64,000 bases of DNA from an uncultured Mycoplasmatota bacterium (GCA_900542735.1 UQOS01000003.1:8936-72935), one strand, 5' to 3'. Positions 24,606-33,021 are shown, counted from the stretch's first letter. Translations and numbers: made by a program. The notes: generated from the letters alone by a model not told the origin.

Positions 24606-25217
24606 ATGAGCGAAAGCGTAGAGAAAAAGAATAGCAGTGGATTGGCTACTGCTGGAATGGTCTTAGGAATCATTGGTGTAGTTTTATCTTTCATTCCAAT
24701 AATAAATAATATTGCATTTTGTATAGGAATATTAGCATTAATATTTGGAATTATTGGAATTGTAAAGAAAGTAGGGAAAGGGAAGGCAATTGCTGGAATA
24801 GTTTTAGGAATTTTATCGATAGTAATAACTTTGGCAATGCAAAGCGCTGTATCTGATGCAATTGATGAAACATCAAAGGAATTAGATAAGATTACCGGTA
24901 ATAGTACAGAAGAGGTTTTAAAAACTGAGGCAAATGTTACATTAGGAGATCTACAAATATCTAAAGATGAATATGGTTTAACTGATAGTAAGATGGTCGT
25001 TACAGTCAAAAACATTACTGACAAAAAGAAATCATATTCATTTCATATAGAAGCTGTAGATGCAAATGGAAATAGAATAGATGAAGATTATGTATATGCT
25101 AATGATTTAAGTGCCGGTCAAACTCAAAATTTTGAAATTTTTACTTATATAGAAGATTCAAAAATTGATGGGATGAAAGCTGCAACATTTAAAATAATAG
25201 AAGCTTCAGCATATTAA
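24606..25217 (+). CDS. Membrane protein with DUF4190-like N terminus and an extracellular domain
   Basis: A 203-aa protein. Residues 10-80 form two or three membrane helices rich in Gly and Ile (GLATAGMVLGIIGVVLSF, AIAGIVLGILSIVITLAM) of the DUF4190 type. Residues 115-203 look like an extracytoplasmic beta-sandwich of the DUF4352/FxLYD sort (SKMVVTVKNITDKKKSYSF, VDANGNRIDEDYVYANDLSAGQTQ). Function is unknown; such proteins are common in gut Firmicutes. It is controlled from the twin operators by the divergent XRE protein, has a near-perfect GAAAGGAGG site and its own terminator. Confidence 0.65.
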   Translation: MSESVEKKNSSGLATAGMVLGIIGVVLSFIPIINNIAFCIGILALIFGIIGIVKKVGKGKAIAGIVLGILSIVITLAMQSAVSDAIDETSKELDKITGNSTEEVLKTEANVTLGDLQISKDEYGLTDSKMVVTVKNITDKKKSYSFHIEAVDANGNRIDEDYVYANDLSAGQTQNFEIFTYIEDSKIDGMKAATFKIIEASAY

Positions 25218-25222
25218 GGTTA

Positions 25223-25251
25223 AAAGATGGTTGGATAAATCATCTTTTTTA
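25223..25251 (+). terminator. Terminator of the 24606 gene
   Basis: AAAAGATG (25223-25230) pairs with CATCTTTT (25242-25249), then T. Confidence 0.75.
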
Positions 25252-25302
25252 AATCTCATAAAAAGCTTGCTAAAAAATTGCGAAAAATCGTTAAAAAAGA
25301 AT

Positions 25303-25324
25303 TTTAGATACCTTTTTAGATACC
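25303..25324 (+). repeat. Right copy of the 22-bp direct repeat
   Basis: TTTAGATACC followed by TTTTTAGATACC; one mismatch to 24036-24057, 1267 bp away. Between here and 25430 I see no gene, only short GATACC and GAAGCT repeats and a weak open frame that runs into the SEC-C copy. Confidence 0.5.
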
Positions 25325-25430
25325 CTGAGAATAAATTCCAGGGTGCTGTCGGAAGCTCCCAAGTGCATTCAATAGCCGAAAAGAGCCACAAAATGCTATG
25401 AGAAGCTACCAAAATACCTACTATAAAAAG

Positions 25431-25610
25431 CCATGTGGCAGTGGTAAAAAATATAAACAATGCTGTGGAAAGTAGCATAAAATAATGGAAAACTAATAAT
25501 TATAAAAATTATAAATTGGTTCGAGTTTTATAACTCGTCCACAAAATATTAAAAATATGTAGTAAAATAAAGGTGTGAACAATGATTATATTTGTTGACA
25601 CCTTTTAAAA
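25431..25610 (+). repeat. Second copy of the secA 3' tail plus a conserved hairpin leader
   Basis: 25431-25475 encodes PCGSGKKYKQCCGK and a stop, the same residues as the end of SecA, but with synonymous base changes. Next comes an AT-rich stretch that matches the one after the third copy (27387-27476). Then a hairpin: AAAGGTGTGAACAA (25569-25582) with its partner ending ACACCTTTT (25592-25606). The whole block of about 165 bp, from 25446 on, recurs at 27357-27513. Upstream of 25431 the frame is open back to 25335 without similarity to SecA. Confidence 0.75.
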
Positions 25611-25635
25611 TCTAAATAGAAAGGAGAAAAAAATA

Positions 25636-26502
25636 TTGAAAAAAGATTTAGTAACAGCAGAAATAATAGTTAAAGAAAATAAGGTGGGAATACTAAGAGT
25701 TGGAAATGTTAATTACATTTCTTTAACTGATTTAGCAAAGTATCAAAATTCAAGTGATCCATCTTTTACAGTTAAAAACTGGTTAAGAAGAATAAATACT
25801 ATTGATTATATTGGACTATGGGAAGAAATTCATAATCAAGATTTTAATTTGGTCGAATTCGACCAAATTAAAACTGAATACGGTAGAAACTCATTTGCAA
25901 TGTCACCAACACAATGGGTAAAAAGAACTAAAGCAATAGGAATAATTTCAAAAGGTGGGAGATATAGTATTGGAACATATGCCCATCCAGATATTGCATT
26001 TGAATTTGCAAGTTGGCTATCTCCGGAGTTTAAATTATATTTAATAACTGAATTTGAGAGATTAAAAACTAATGAAGCTTATCAAGAAAAAATAGATTGG
26101 CAAGCAAATAGAATTTTATCTAAATTAAACTATGTGGTTCACACTGATGCAGTAAAAACCTATATTGTTCCAACACTTACAGAAGCGCAAAAGAAATTTG
26201 TTTATGCTGAAGAAGCGGATGTTTTAAATGTTGCTTTATTTGGGATGACAGCAAAAGAATGGAGAGAAAGAAATCCAAAACTTGCTGAAAATGGAAATAT
26301 AAGAGATTATACTGATTTACTTCATTTAGTGATATTAAACAATCTGCAAAACACAAATGCAGAACTAATTGAAGAAAAAATACCACAAGGTGAAAGATTA
26401 GTAAGACTTAATCATTAAGCAAGAAGACAAATGAAAGTATTAAAAGATTTAGAGTTATTACAAAAACAAGTTAATGAAGAAAATAATTTAATAACTAATT
26501 AA
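25636..26502 (+). pseudogene. KilA-N domain DNA-binding protein with an in-frame stop near the end
   Basis: Phage- or mobile-element-type protein. From TTG 25636 (AAAGGAG site) 260 codons are open. They include an N-terminal DNA-binding part (YISLTDLAKYQN) and the KilA-N hallmark RYSIGTYAHPDIAFEFASWL followed by SPEFKLYLITEFERLK, then a C-terminal domain EEADVLNVALFGMTAKEWR. At 26416-26418 the frame meets TAA, but the same frame continues for 27 more codons (ARRQMKVLKDLELLQ and on) to TAA 26500-26502, as expected for the usual C terminus of this family. The protein may still work without this tail. It belongs to the island behind secA. Confidence 0.7.
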
Positions 26503-26516
26503 AAAAGTATCAGCAT

Positions 26517-26568
26517 ATTGATATGAACCCCGTTTCTACTTTGCCCAAGAAACGGGGTTCATATCAAT
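26517..26568. repeat. Perfect 21-bp inverted repeat with a 10-nt loop
   Basis: 26517-26537 pairs perfectly with 26548-26568 (arm contains GAACCCCGTTTCT; loop ACTTTGCCCA). It is unusually GC-rich for this sequence and lacks a T run directly after either arm. It lies at the joint between the KilA-N gene and a truncated gene. It could be a terminator of the element, a relic of a miniature transposable element, or the palindromic end of an IS200/IS605-like element; none can be proved. Confidence 0.8.
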
Positions 26569-27117
26569 TCAATATTAGAACAATTTTTTGAACCATCGTT
26601 AAAACAAATATCAATATTAATCGATAGTGGAATAATATCATGGAATAGTGTTATCGAAACAATAAGTTTAAATGATATAAATAAGGATATTAAGGATTTT
26701 AAACACCTTATATATGAAAGTTGGGAAAAATTATATGTATATAAACATATTAAATATGATTTGATTATGAGTTTTATAATTCAAATATATTTATTTACCA
26801 AAAAGGAAATAGCAATGTTTTTAAATCAAAAATACAAAAGTGAAAATTTAAATACAATGTTTTCATGTATAAATGTGATTGAAAAAGAAGGAAAATACAT
26901 AGACAAAGATATTAAAACTAAAATAGATATGTACAGAAACATTATCAATGTTTATAAACATGGAAAAAGTAAAAGCTTTGATTAGTTAAAAGAGAAAAAT
27001 TGTTATGTTTTAAATTCCTGTTATGACTCGAACGATTTATCATTTGTATTTAATTTAAAATTTGTTTCATTTGAAGAACTGTATAATACTCTAATTAATT
27101 TTATTAATGAGTTGTAA
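26527..27117 (+). pseudogene. Truncated helical gene with an internal TAG
   Basis: A frame is open from 26527 but has no start codon, so the 5' end is lost at the 26517-26568 hairpin. It reads SILEQFFEPSLKQISILIDS and on, continues as an all-helical protein, and reaches YKHGKSKSFD at 26951-26982. TAG at 26983-26985 interrupts it, after which the same frame continues LKEKNCYVLNSCYDSNDLSF to TAA 27115-27117. The KHG-x-G/K-S-x-D-x-L stretch is typical of the end of HEPN-like helical proteins, often linked with abortive infection, but I cannot assign a family. An ATG-started piece lies at 26767-26985. Confidence 0.5.
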
Positions 27118-27344
27118 TTAATATTTAATCTAATTATATGTTTGATGATATATCAAATTATGATATAATATCATTGTGAACGGATGTGAACAATGTCCAC
27201 AATATGTACACGTTAGAGAAATACTTATAGTACAGGTAATATCATAAATACAAATAATATAGATGTACCTAGTCTGATAAACAAGGAAATACGAATAATA
27301 CTATAAGTATAGATAGTATTGATAATATGGGAGCATCCACTACT
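27118..27344 (+). other. AT-rich gap in the island without a recognisable gene
   Basis: It holds a TTTGAT-gatat-ATCAAA palindrome near 27138, a repeated GTGAAC motif near 27175-27190 and asparagine/isoleucine-rich short frames that run into the third secA-tail copy. I see no complete gene. Confidence 0.5.
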
Positions 27345-27513
27345 TGTGGCTCCGGAAAAAAATATAAACAATGTTGTGGAAAGTAAGATAAAATAAGAAA
27401 AAAATCGAATTATAACTATTGATAATGAATTTAATTTTATGACTTATCCACAAAATATAAAAATATGTAGTAAAATAAAGGTGCAAACAAAAAAATTGTT
27501 GGCACCTTTTAAA
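27345..27513 (+). repeat. Third copy of the secA 3' tail plus conserved hairpin leader
   Basis: 27345-27386 encodes CGSGKKYKQCCGK and a stop, with synonymous differences from both other copies. From 27357 on it matches the block at 25446-25610, including TCCACAAAATAT and ATATGTAGTAAAATAAAGGTG. The hairpin 27477-27510 has GGTGC pairing with GCACC where the other copy has GGTGT with ACACC, a compensatory change. The RhuM-like pseudogene follows, as the KilA-N gene follows the other copy. Confidence 0.75.
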
Positions 27514-27532
27514 TTTAAACAGGAGGTTTTTA

Positions 27533-27801
27533 ATGGAAAAACAAAAATAGATGTAAAATTCGAAAATGAAACAGTATGATTATAGCAACAGCAAATGGTA
27601 GACTTATGCGATACAACTAAACAAAATATAAGTTTTCATATTAAAAACATTTTTGATGAAGAAGAATTAGTTGAAAAATCAACTGTAAAGGAATTCTTGA
27701 CAGTTCAAAAAGAAGGAAATCGAAAAGTTGAAAGAAAAGTTAAATATTACAATCTGGATATGATTATTTCTTTAGGATATAGAATAAAATCAAGTTATTA
27801 G
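27533..27801 (+). pseudogene. RhuM-family protein remnant
   Basis: AGGAGG and ATG 27533 start a gene whose first codons (MEKQK) run into TAG. One base over, the frame reads KIDVKFENETV, then TGA (27577) where the family has Trp, L, then TAG (27583), then QQQMVDLCDTTKQNISFHI and KYYNLDMIISLGYRIKS, which is clear RhuM-family sequence. It stops right after YRIKS, where normal members continue for 200 or more residues. So there is a frameshift, two nonsense codons and a 3' deletion: a dead gene of mobile-element origin. Confidence 0.8.
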
Positions 27802-27850
27802 AAAATGAAAAATGATATAAATAATTATAAAATGCCCAAGGAGGAATATT

Positions 27851-28393
27851 ATGAAAAGATGTAAGTGGTGTAATTTAAATAATCCCATTTATATAGAATA
27901 TCACGATAAAGAATGGGGAGTAATGAACATAAATGATGACTATCTATTAGAAATGCTAATTCTAGAGTCTTTTCAAGCTGGGCTTTCTTGGGAATGCGTA
28001 TTAAATAAAAGAGAAAGTTTTAGACAAGCTTATGATAATTTTAATATCGATAAAATATGCAATTATACTGAAAATAAAATAAAAGAATTATCTGAAAATA
28101 AGGACATTATTAGAAATAAGTTGAAGATTAAGGCAAGTATCAACAATGCCAAAATATTCAAAAGTATTCAAAAAGAGTTTGGTAGTTTTTCTAATTACTT
28201 AAAAACATTTACTAAAGATAACATAATTTATGAAACCGATAAGACAACAAACTTTTTATCTGATGATATTTCTAAAGATTTAATAAAAAGAGGTATGAAA
28301 TTTGTAGGAAGTACGATTATTTATTCATATCTTCAAGCAATTGGAATCATTTATTCTCATGAAAAAGAATGTTTTCTATATAAAAACAATTAA
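27851..28393 (+). CDS. tag: DNA-3-methyladenine glycosylase I
   Basis: Base-excision repair enzyme that removes 3-methyladenine from alkylated DNA. The 180-aa product has the helix-hairpin-helix fold of Tag and its zinc site: C4 (RCKWC), H18 (YHDKEWG), and H170 with C174 (SHEKECF) at the C terminus. The substrate pocket stretch LILESFQAGLSWECVLNKR is typical. AAGGAGG precedes the ATG. It is the first intact housekeeping-type gene after the island. Confidence 0.93.
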   Translation: MKRCKWCNLNNPIYIEYHDKEWGVMNINDDYLLEMLILESFQAGLSWECVLNKRESFRQAYDNFNIDKICNYTENKIKELSENKDIIRNKLKIKASINNAKIFKSIQKEFGSFSNYLKTFTKDNIIYETDKTTNFLSDDISKDLIKRGMKFVGSTIIYSYLQAIGIIYSHEKECFLYKNN

Positions 28394-28456
28394 AAAAGCT
28401 TGTATCTTTCAAAATATATGGTATAGTATACACCATTATGAAAAGGAGAGATACTT

Positions 28457-28891
28457 ATGATATCATGTAAAAATCTAAAAATTACTGATGAGAATATAGA
28501 AAAATTAGAATTAGCTAGATTTGATGCTTATGGTATGAAGACAGATGATTTTGATCTTAAAAATACTTTTTCTGCTAACCAGTTAAGAAATAAAAAATAT
28601 TTAGCTTTCGGAGCATATTTAGAAGATAAATTAGTAGGTGGTTGTTATGTTTCTAGTTCTCGTAATTCTCTTTATATAGAAGAACTTTTTATAAAAAAAG
28701 ATGCCAGTCAAATAGAAGTTGGTACTAATTTACTAAAATATGTATTAAAAAGAAAATCATTCATTGAAAAATACTATTGCCAAGAATTTAATACAAGTTG
28801 TTTAGAAAATAGGGAAGAATTAAACTATATCTATCAGTCATTAGGTTATAGAAAGATAAGTCAAATAGTAATGAGTAAAAGATTTAAATAG
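28457..28891 (+). CDS. GNAT-like acetyltransferase
   Basis: A 144-aa protein with the GNAT strand order: LAFGAYLEDKLVGGCYVSS (central hairpin), SLYIEELFIKKDASQIEVGTNLLKYVL (acetyl-CoA loop region, divergent from Q/RxxGxG/A) and YIYQSLGYRKIS near the end. The substrate is unknown. A promoter (TTGTAT 28400-28405, 16 nt, TATAGT 28422-28427) and an AAAGGAG site lie just upstream; a terminator follows. Confidence 0.6.
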   Translation: MISCKNLKITDENIEKLELARFDAYGMKTDDFDLKNTFSANQLRNKKYLAFGAYLEDKLVGGCYVSSSRNSLYIEELFIKKDASQIEVGTNLLKYVLKRKSFIEKYYCQEFNTSCLENREELNYIYQSLGYRKISQIVMSKRFK

Positions 28892-28904
28892 ATAATAAAA
28901 GGGT

Positions 28905-28938
28905 AAAAGAGCTAGTTTCAAAATAATTAGTTCTTTTC
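28905..28938 (+). terminator. Terminator of the 28457 gene
   Basis: AAAAGAGCTA (28905-28914) pairs with TAGTTCTTTT (28928-28937) with one G-U. Confidence 0.65.
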
Positions 28939-28978
28939 ATTTTACAGAAACTTATATATAATGATAGTGGTGAACTAT

Positions 28979-29395
28979 ATGAAAACATTAACCATCAATC
29001 AACCATTTGCTACCTTAATTGTAGAAGGATTAAAAGAATATGAATTCCGTACTTGGAAAACAAATTATCGTGGTGAAATTTTAATTCATGCTGGTAAAGG
29101 TGTAGATAAAAAAGCTATGAAAAATTATGAGTATTTAGGTTTAGAATATCCAAAAGGTTGCATAATAGGAAAAGCTACCATTACCGATTGCATAAAGATA
29201 GATGATAATGCTAGAAAAATATTAAAAGAAAAAAATAGGATTATATATTCTAATATTATAGATAATAAAGATTGGAATGGCTATGGCTTTAAATTAGAAA
29301 ATGTGGAAAAACTAGAAAACATTGAAGTATGTGGAAAACTAAGTTTTTGGGAATTTGATTATCCACAAATCTGTGGAAAACGAAAAGAGGGATAA
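28979..29395 (+). CDS. ASCH-domain protein
   Basis: A 138-aa protein with the ASCH (PUA-like) fold. It begins with MKTLTINQPFATLIVEGLKEYEFR-type sequence (residues 1-24), has TNYRGEILIHAGK, GCIIGKATITDCIK, and ends VCGKLSFWEFDYP. ASCH domains bind RNA or modified nucleosides; some are amidohydrolases for N4-acetylcytidine, so an RNA-related role is likely but unproven. Start 28979 is preferred (GGTGA site) over 28961. Its end lies 2 nt before prfB, and the prfB ribosome site is inside it. Confidence 0.8.
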   Translation: MKTLTINQPFATLIVEGLKEYEFRTWKTNYRGEILIHAGKGVDKKAMKNYEYLGLEYPKGCIIGKATITDCIKIDDNARKILKEKNRIIYSNIIDNKDWNGYGFKLENVEKLENIEVCGKLSFWEFDYPQICGKRKEG

Positions 29396-29397
29396 AT

Positions 29398-30493
29398 ATG
29401 GATATAAATGAAATGAAACGAAAATTAGAAGAAAATAAATTAGAAATTATAGATTTATGGAGGTCACTTTGACATCTCTTCTAAGCTTCGAGAATTAAAA
29501 GAAAAAGAAGAAGAAATGCTAAAGCCAAACTTTTGGGACGACAAAGAAAAAGCAGACTTGACATTAAAAGACATTCAAGAATTAAAAAACTTAACACAAG
29601 ATATTAAAAAATTAAAAGAAGATACTGAAAATAATCTAGAATTAATTGAACTCTTATTGGTTGAAAAAGATGATGAGTTACTACAAAATTTAGAATTAGA
29701 CATAAAAAATGAGACCAAACAACTAGAAAAACTATCGGTATTACTCCTTTTAAATGGACCTTATGATAAAAATAACTGTACTTTAGAAATCCATTCTGGA
29801 GCAGGTGGAACAGAAGCTTGTGATTGGGCAAATATGTTATATAGAATGTATTTAAGATATTGTGAGAAAAAAGGTTATAAAGTAGAAGTGTTAGATTATC
29901 AAGAAGGAGAAGAAGTAGGAATTAAAAGTGTTACGATTGAAATTAAAGGATTAAATGCTTATGGATACCTAAAAGGAGAAAAAGGTGTCCATCGTTTAGT
30001 AAGACTTTCACCATTTGATGCAGCTAATAAAAGACATACTTCTTTTGCATCTATTGATATTATTCCAGAATTTGATAATACTATTAATATAGACATCAAC
30101 GAAAAAGATTTAAAAATAGATGTTTATCGTTCAAGTGGTAAAGGTGGACAAGGAGTAAATACTACCGATTCAGCAGTAAGAATTACCCATTTACCAACCA
30201 AAACAGTAGTAACCTGTCAAAATGAAAGAAGCCAAATTCAAAATAAAGAGACAGCTATGAAAATGTTAAAAGCAAAACTCTATGTAATAGAACAGGAAAA
30301 GAAAAATCAAGAGTTAAATGCCATTAAAGGAAACTATCAAAATATTGAATTTGGTTCTCAAATAAGAAGTTATGTAATGCACCCATATTCTATGGTAAAA
30401 GATCATCGTACTAATACAGAAACTAGTAATGTTTCTAAAGTATTAGATGGTGATATAGATTTATTTATAGAATCATATTTGAAAGGAGTCTAA
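29398..30493 (+). CDS. prfB: Peptide chain release factor 2, made by a programmed +1 frameshift
   Basis: Reads UGA and UAA. The gene is in two frames: 29398-29469 (24 codons, ending CTT), then after skipping one base 29471-30493, giving about 364 aa. The joined protein has HSGAGGTEACDWANML, the anticodon-like region with SPF in place of RF1's PxT, and the GGQ motif in RSSGKGGQGVNTTDSAVR. In-frame TGA at 29470-29472 stops synthesis when RF2 is plentiful. prmC (4949) should methylate its GGQ. The two YitT genes follow 2 nt later. Confidence 0.97.
29456..29473 (+). promoter_or_regulatory. prfB +1 frameshift signal
   Basis: TTATGGAGGTCACTTTGAC: an SD-like GGAGG (29459-29463) stands three bases before the slippery CTT-TGA-C. 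This is the classic arrangement in which the internal SD and slow UGA reading push the ribosome one base forward. Confidence 0.95.
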
Positions 30494-30495
30494 AA

Positions 30496-31380
30496 ATGAA
30501 GTGGTTTAAAAAATTTGAAAAACAAGGTCATATTTTAGAAAAAGTAGAAGCAAAAGACAAATTAAAAAGATACTTTGAATTGGTAATTGGTATTTTATTA
30601 ATCGCAATCGCTTTTAACTTATTTCTATTACCAAATGAATTAGTATTTGGTGGAGTAAGTGGCCTATCTATTATGGTATCTAAATTTATTACGATAGATG
30701 CATCTACTTTTATCATGATAGCTTCCTTACTTTTATTAGTAGTAAGCTTTCTTGTTTTAGGAAAAAATGATACAAAAGCATCTATTGTTGGTTCAATCTT
30801 ATTTCCTATTTTTGTAAATATCACAGCAAATATTGGGGAATATATAAAACTAGATACAGGCAATGTCTTATTATCAGCTGTTTTTGGTGGTATCATTTAT
30901 GGCTTTGGTGCTGGACTCGTATTTAAAGCAGGATTCACAACCGGTGGTACTGATATTATCAACCAGATATTATCTAAATATTTACATATGAGTATGGGCA
31001 ATGCTATGTTAATTAGTGATGGATTAATTGTGGTACTAGGTGGCTTTTTCTTTGGAGCAACCAAGTTAATGTATGCTCTAATCGTAATTTATATTATCGG
31101 TCTAATGACAGATAAAGTTTTATTAGGAATTTCTAATTCTAAAGCTTTTTATATTATTACAAACGAAGATGAAAAAATTAGAGATTACTTACTAAATGAA
31201 CTCCATCATGGGGTTACTATATTTAGTGTAAAAGGTGGCTATACCCACAAAAAAGATGAAGTAATTTTATGTGTAGTACCAACTCGTGAGTATTACCGTG
31301 TTAAAGAGGGAATTCATGAAATAGATAGCGAAGCTTTCTTTGTAGTTTGTGATGCTTATGAAGTAAGTGGAGGAGAATAA
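30496..31380 (+). CDS. YitT-family membrane protein, copy 1
   Basis: A 294-aa protein with an N-terminal cytoplasmic stretch, about five or six membrane segments (from residue 32, NLFLLPNELVFGGVSGLSIM) and a C-terminal DUF2179 domain (AFYIITNEDEKIRDYLLNELHHGVTIF to IDSEAFFVVCDAYEVSGG). Function of the family is not known; transport of a small molecule has been guessed. GGAG near the prfB stop serves as ribosome site. It is followed by a paralogue. Confidence 0.85.
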   Translation: MKWFKKFEKQGHILEKVEAKDKLKRYFELVIGILLIAIAFNLFLLPNELVFGGVSGLSIMVSKFITIDASTFIMIASLLLLVVSFLVLGKNDTKASIVGSILFPIFVNITANIGEYIKLDTGNVLLSAVFGGIIYGFGAGLVFKAGFTTGGTDIINQILSKYLHMSMGNAMLISDGLIVVLGGFFFGATKLMYALIVIYIIGLMTDKVLLGISNSKAFYIITNEDEKIRDYLLNELHHGVTIFSVKGGYTHKKDEVILCVVPTREYYRVKEGIHEIDSEAFFVVCDAYEVSGGE

Positions 31381-31381
31381 T

Positions 31382-32269
31382 ATGGACATTTTATCAAAAG
31401 GAAAAGATAGTGCTTTATCAATTTTAGATACTATTCATAAGAAAAAGTTAGTTCGTAGATATTTTATATTAATCGTATCACTTTTTATTTCAGCGTGTTA
31501 TTTTAATTTATTACAGCTACCAACTCAAATTGTAACTGGTGGTACGAGTGGAGTTGCAATCATTTTAAATTCTTATTTTAATGTTTCACCATCAACTGTT
31601 GTTTTCTTATTTTCCATTGTGTTATTAATTTCTGGCTTTATATTTTTAGGAATTGAAAAATCATCAGGCGCTGTAGTAACTGCTATTATCTACCCAATAT
31701 TTCTAGATTTAACTGCTAATATCGGTAATTACATTCAAGTAGATTTATCTGACAAAATACTAGTATCTATTTTTGTAGGAATTTTATCAGGAGTAACATC
31801 AGGAATGGTTTATAAAGTTGGATTTAGTAATGGTGGATTCTCTATTATTAGTGAAATCATTTCTAAATACAAAAAAGTATCTATATCTAGTATTAGTTTC
31901 ATTATCAATTTAATCATTGTCGTAATTGGTGGACTTAGTTTTGGTTGGACTATGGTTTTATATGCTGCTATTGTTCTTTATATATATAGTGTTGTTTTAG
32001 ATAGAGTATTAATTGGTGTATCTAAAAATAAAGCATTATATATAATTACTTCTAAAGAGGAAGAATTATGTAACTATATCATGAAAGACTTAAAACATGG
32101 TGTTACTATTTTTGATGTAAAAGGTGCTTTTTTAGAGAAGAAAAGAAAAGTATTAATGACAGTAATTCCAAATCGTGAATACTTTAAATTAAAAGAAGGA
32201 ATCAAAGAAATTGATGAAAAAGCATTCTTTATTGTAACAGACTCTTACCAAGTTTATGGAGGAGAGTAG
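31382..32269 (+). CDS. YitT-family membrane protein, copy 2
   Basis: A 295-aa paralogue of the preceding gene with the same plan: five or six membrane segments (FNLLQLPTQIVTGGTSGVAIIL) and a C-terminal DUF2179 domain (KALYIITSKEEELCNYIMKDLKHG and KEIDEKAFFIVTDSYQVYGGE). The near-identical endings EVSGGE and QVYGGE show tandem duplication. ATG 31382 follows GGAGGAG that is part of the end of copy 1. The pair may form a heteromer; this is inference. Confidence 0.85.
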   Translation: MDILSKGKDSALSILDTIHKKKLVRRYFILIVSLFISACYFNLLQLPTQIVTGGTSGVAIILNSYFNVSPSTVVFLFSIVLLISGFIFLGIEKSSGAVVTAIIYPIFLDLTANIGNYIQVDLSDKILVSIFVGILSGVTSGMVYKVGFSNGGFSIISEIISKYKKVSISSISFIINLIIVVIGGLSFGWTMVLYAAIVLYIYSVVLDRVLIGVSKNKALYIITSKEEELCNYIMKDLKHGVTIFDVKGAFLEKKRKVLMTVIPNREYFKLKEGIKEIDEKAFFIVTDSYQVYGGE

Positions 32270-32328
32270 AATTTTACTTTTAGAATAGATTGTGCTATAA
32301 TAAGCCCCGCTAAAAAAGAGGGATTATT

Positions 32329-33021
32329 ATGGAAAAAATATTAGAATTACTTATGAAAAAATATAGTTTACTAAGAGATTCATCAACTAATGACCAAACT
32401 ATTTTAACTGTTAATTTAGAAATTATGACAAAGTTAATAGAATTTTATCAAGAAAAGCTATTAGAATTTAGATATCTATATAAAAAGTTAAAACAAAATA
32501 ATGAAGATATAACTCTAGTAGATTTAATAGAGAAACCTATTGAAAAACAAGTTGAATATATTTTATACAAAAATATGCAATCACTATTAAAAAAAGAAAA
32601 TAATCAAAAACAAACTTTCCTTAATAGTAATAAAAAATACATTTATTATAATGTCTTAATCCAAATAAAAAATTCTATTACTTCCGAAAAGTATCTAGAA
32701 TTAAAAACATTATTATCATTTTTAGATATTGAAACATCAAACGATATTCTTCAGCAGAAACATAAGAAAACAGAAGAACTAGATGAAAAGCTAGCTATAG
32801 ATCGTATTTGTGTTTTAGAGTGTAGAAGTATTCAGAAAAAACTAGAAGATACCAACCTTTCTAGAGAAGATAAACATTTCTATCAAACCCTAGGGCAATC
32901 ATTTCTATCAGCTATTCATATAGATCATTTAAAAGAAGCTCTTCTTAGTGAATTACATAAAAATTCCAATATAATTTCTTTTCCAGATATTAAAAAAAGA
33001 ACTATGATTAGTACACGATAA
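32329..33021 (+). CDS. Hypothetical helical protein
   Basis: A 230-aa, charged, helical protein with no motif, signal peptide or membrane segment that I recognise. A -10 like TATAAT at about 32302 and AGAGGG before ATG 32329 support the start. It faces a small XRE gene with no gap between the two stop codons, and both share a terminator. The mixed Lys/Glu helices suggest a coiled-coil-like or scaffold role, which is no more than a guess. Confidence 0.55.
   Translation: MEKILELLMKKYSLLRDSSTNDQTILTVNLEIMTKLIEFYQEKLLEFRYLYKKLKQNNEDITLVDLIEKPIEKQVEYILYKNMQSLLKKENNQKQTFLNSNKKYIYYNVLIQIKNSITSEKYLELKTLLSFLDIETSNDILQQKHKKTEELDEKLAIDRICVLECRSIQKKLEDTNLSREDKHFYQTLGQSFLSAIHIDHLKEALLSELHKNSNIISFPDIKKRTMISTR

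Noticed and set aside
25335..25430. Open frame running into the second secA-tail copy as a separate SEC-C protein gene
   Set aside because: No start codon with a ribosome site, odd composition and repeat-rich; better seen as element-end sequence.
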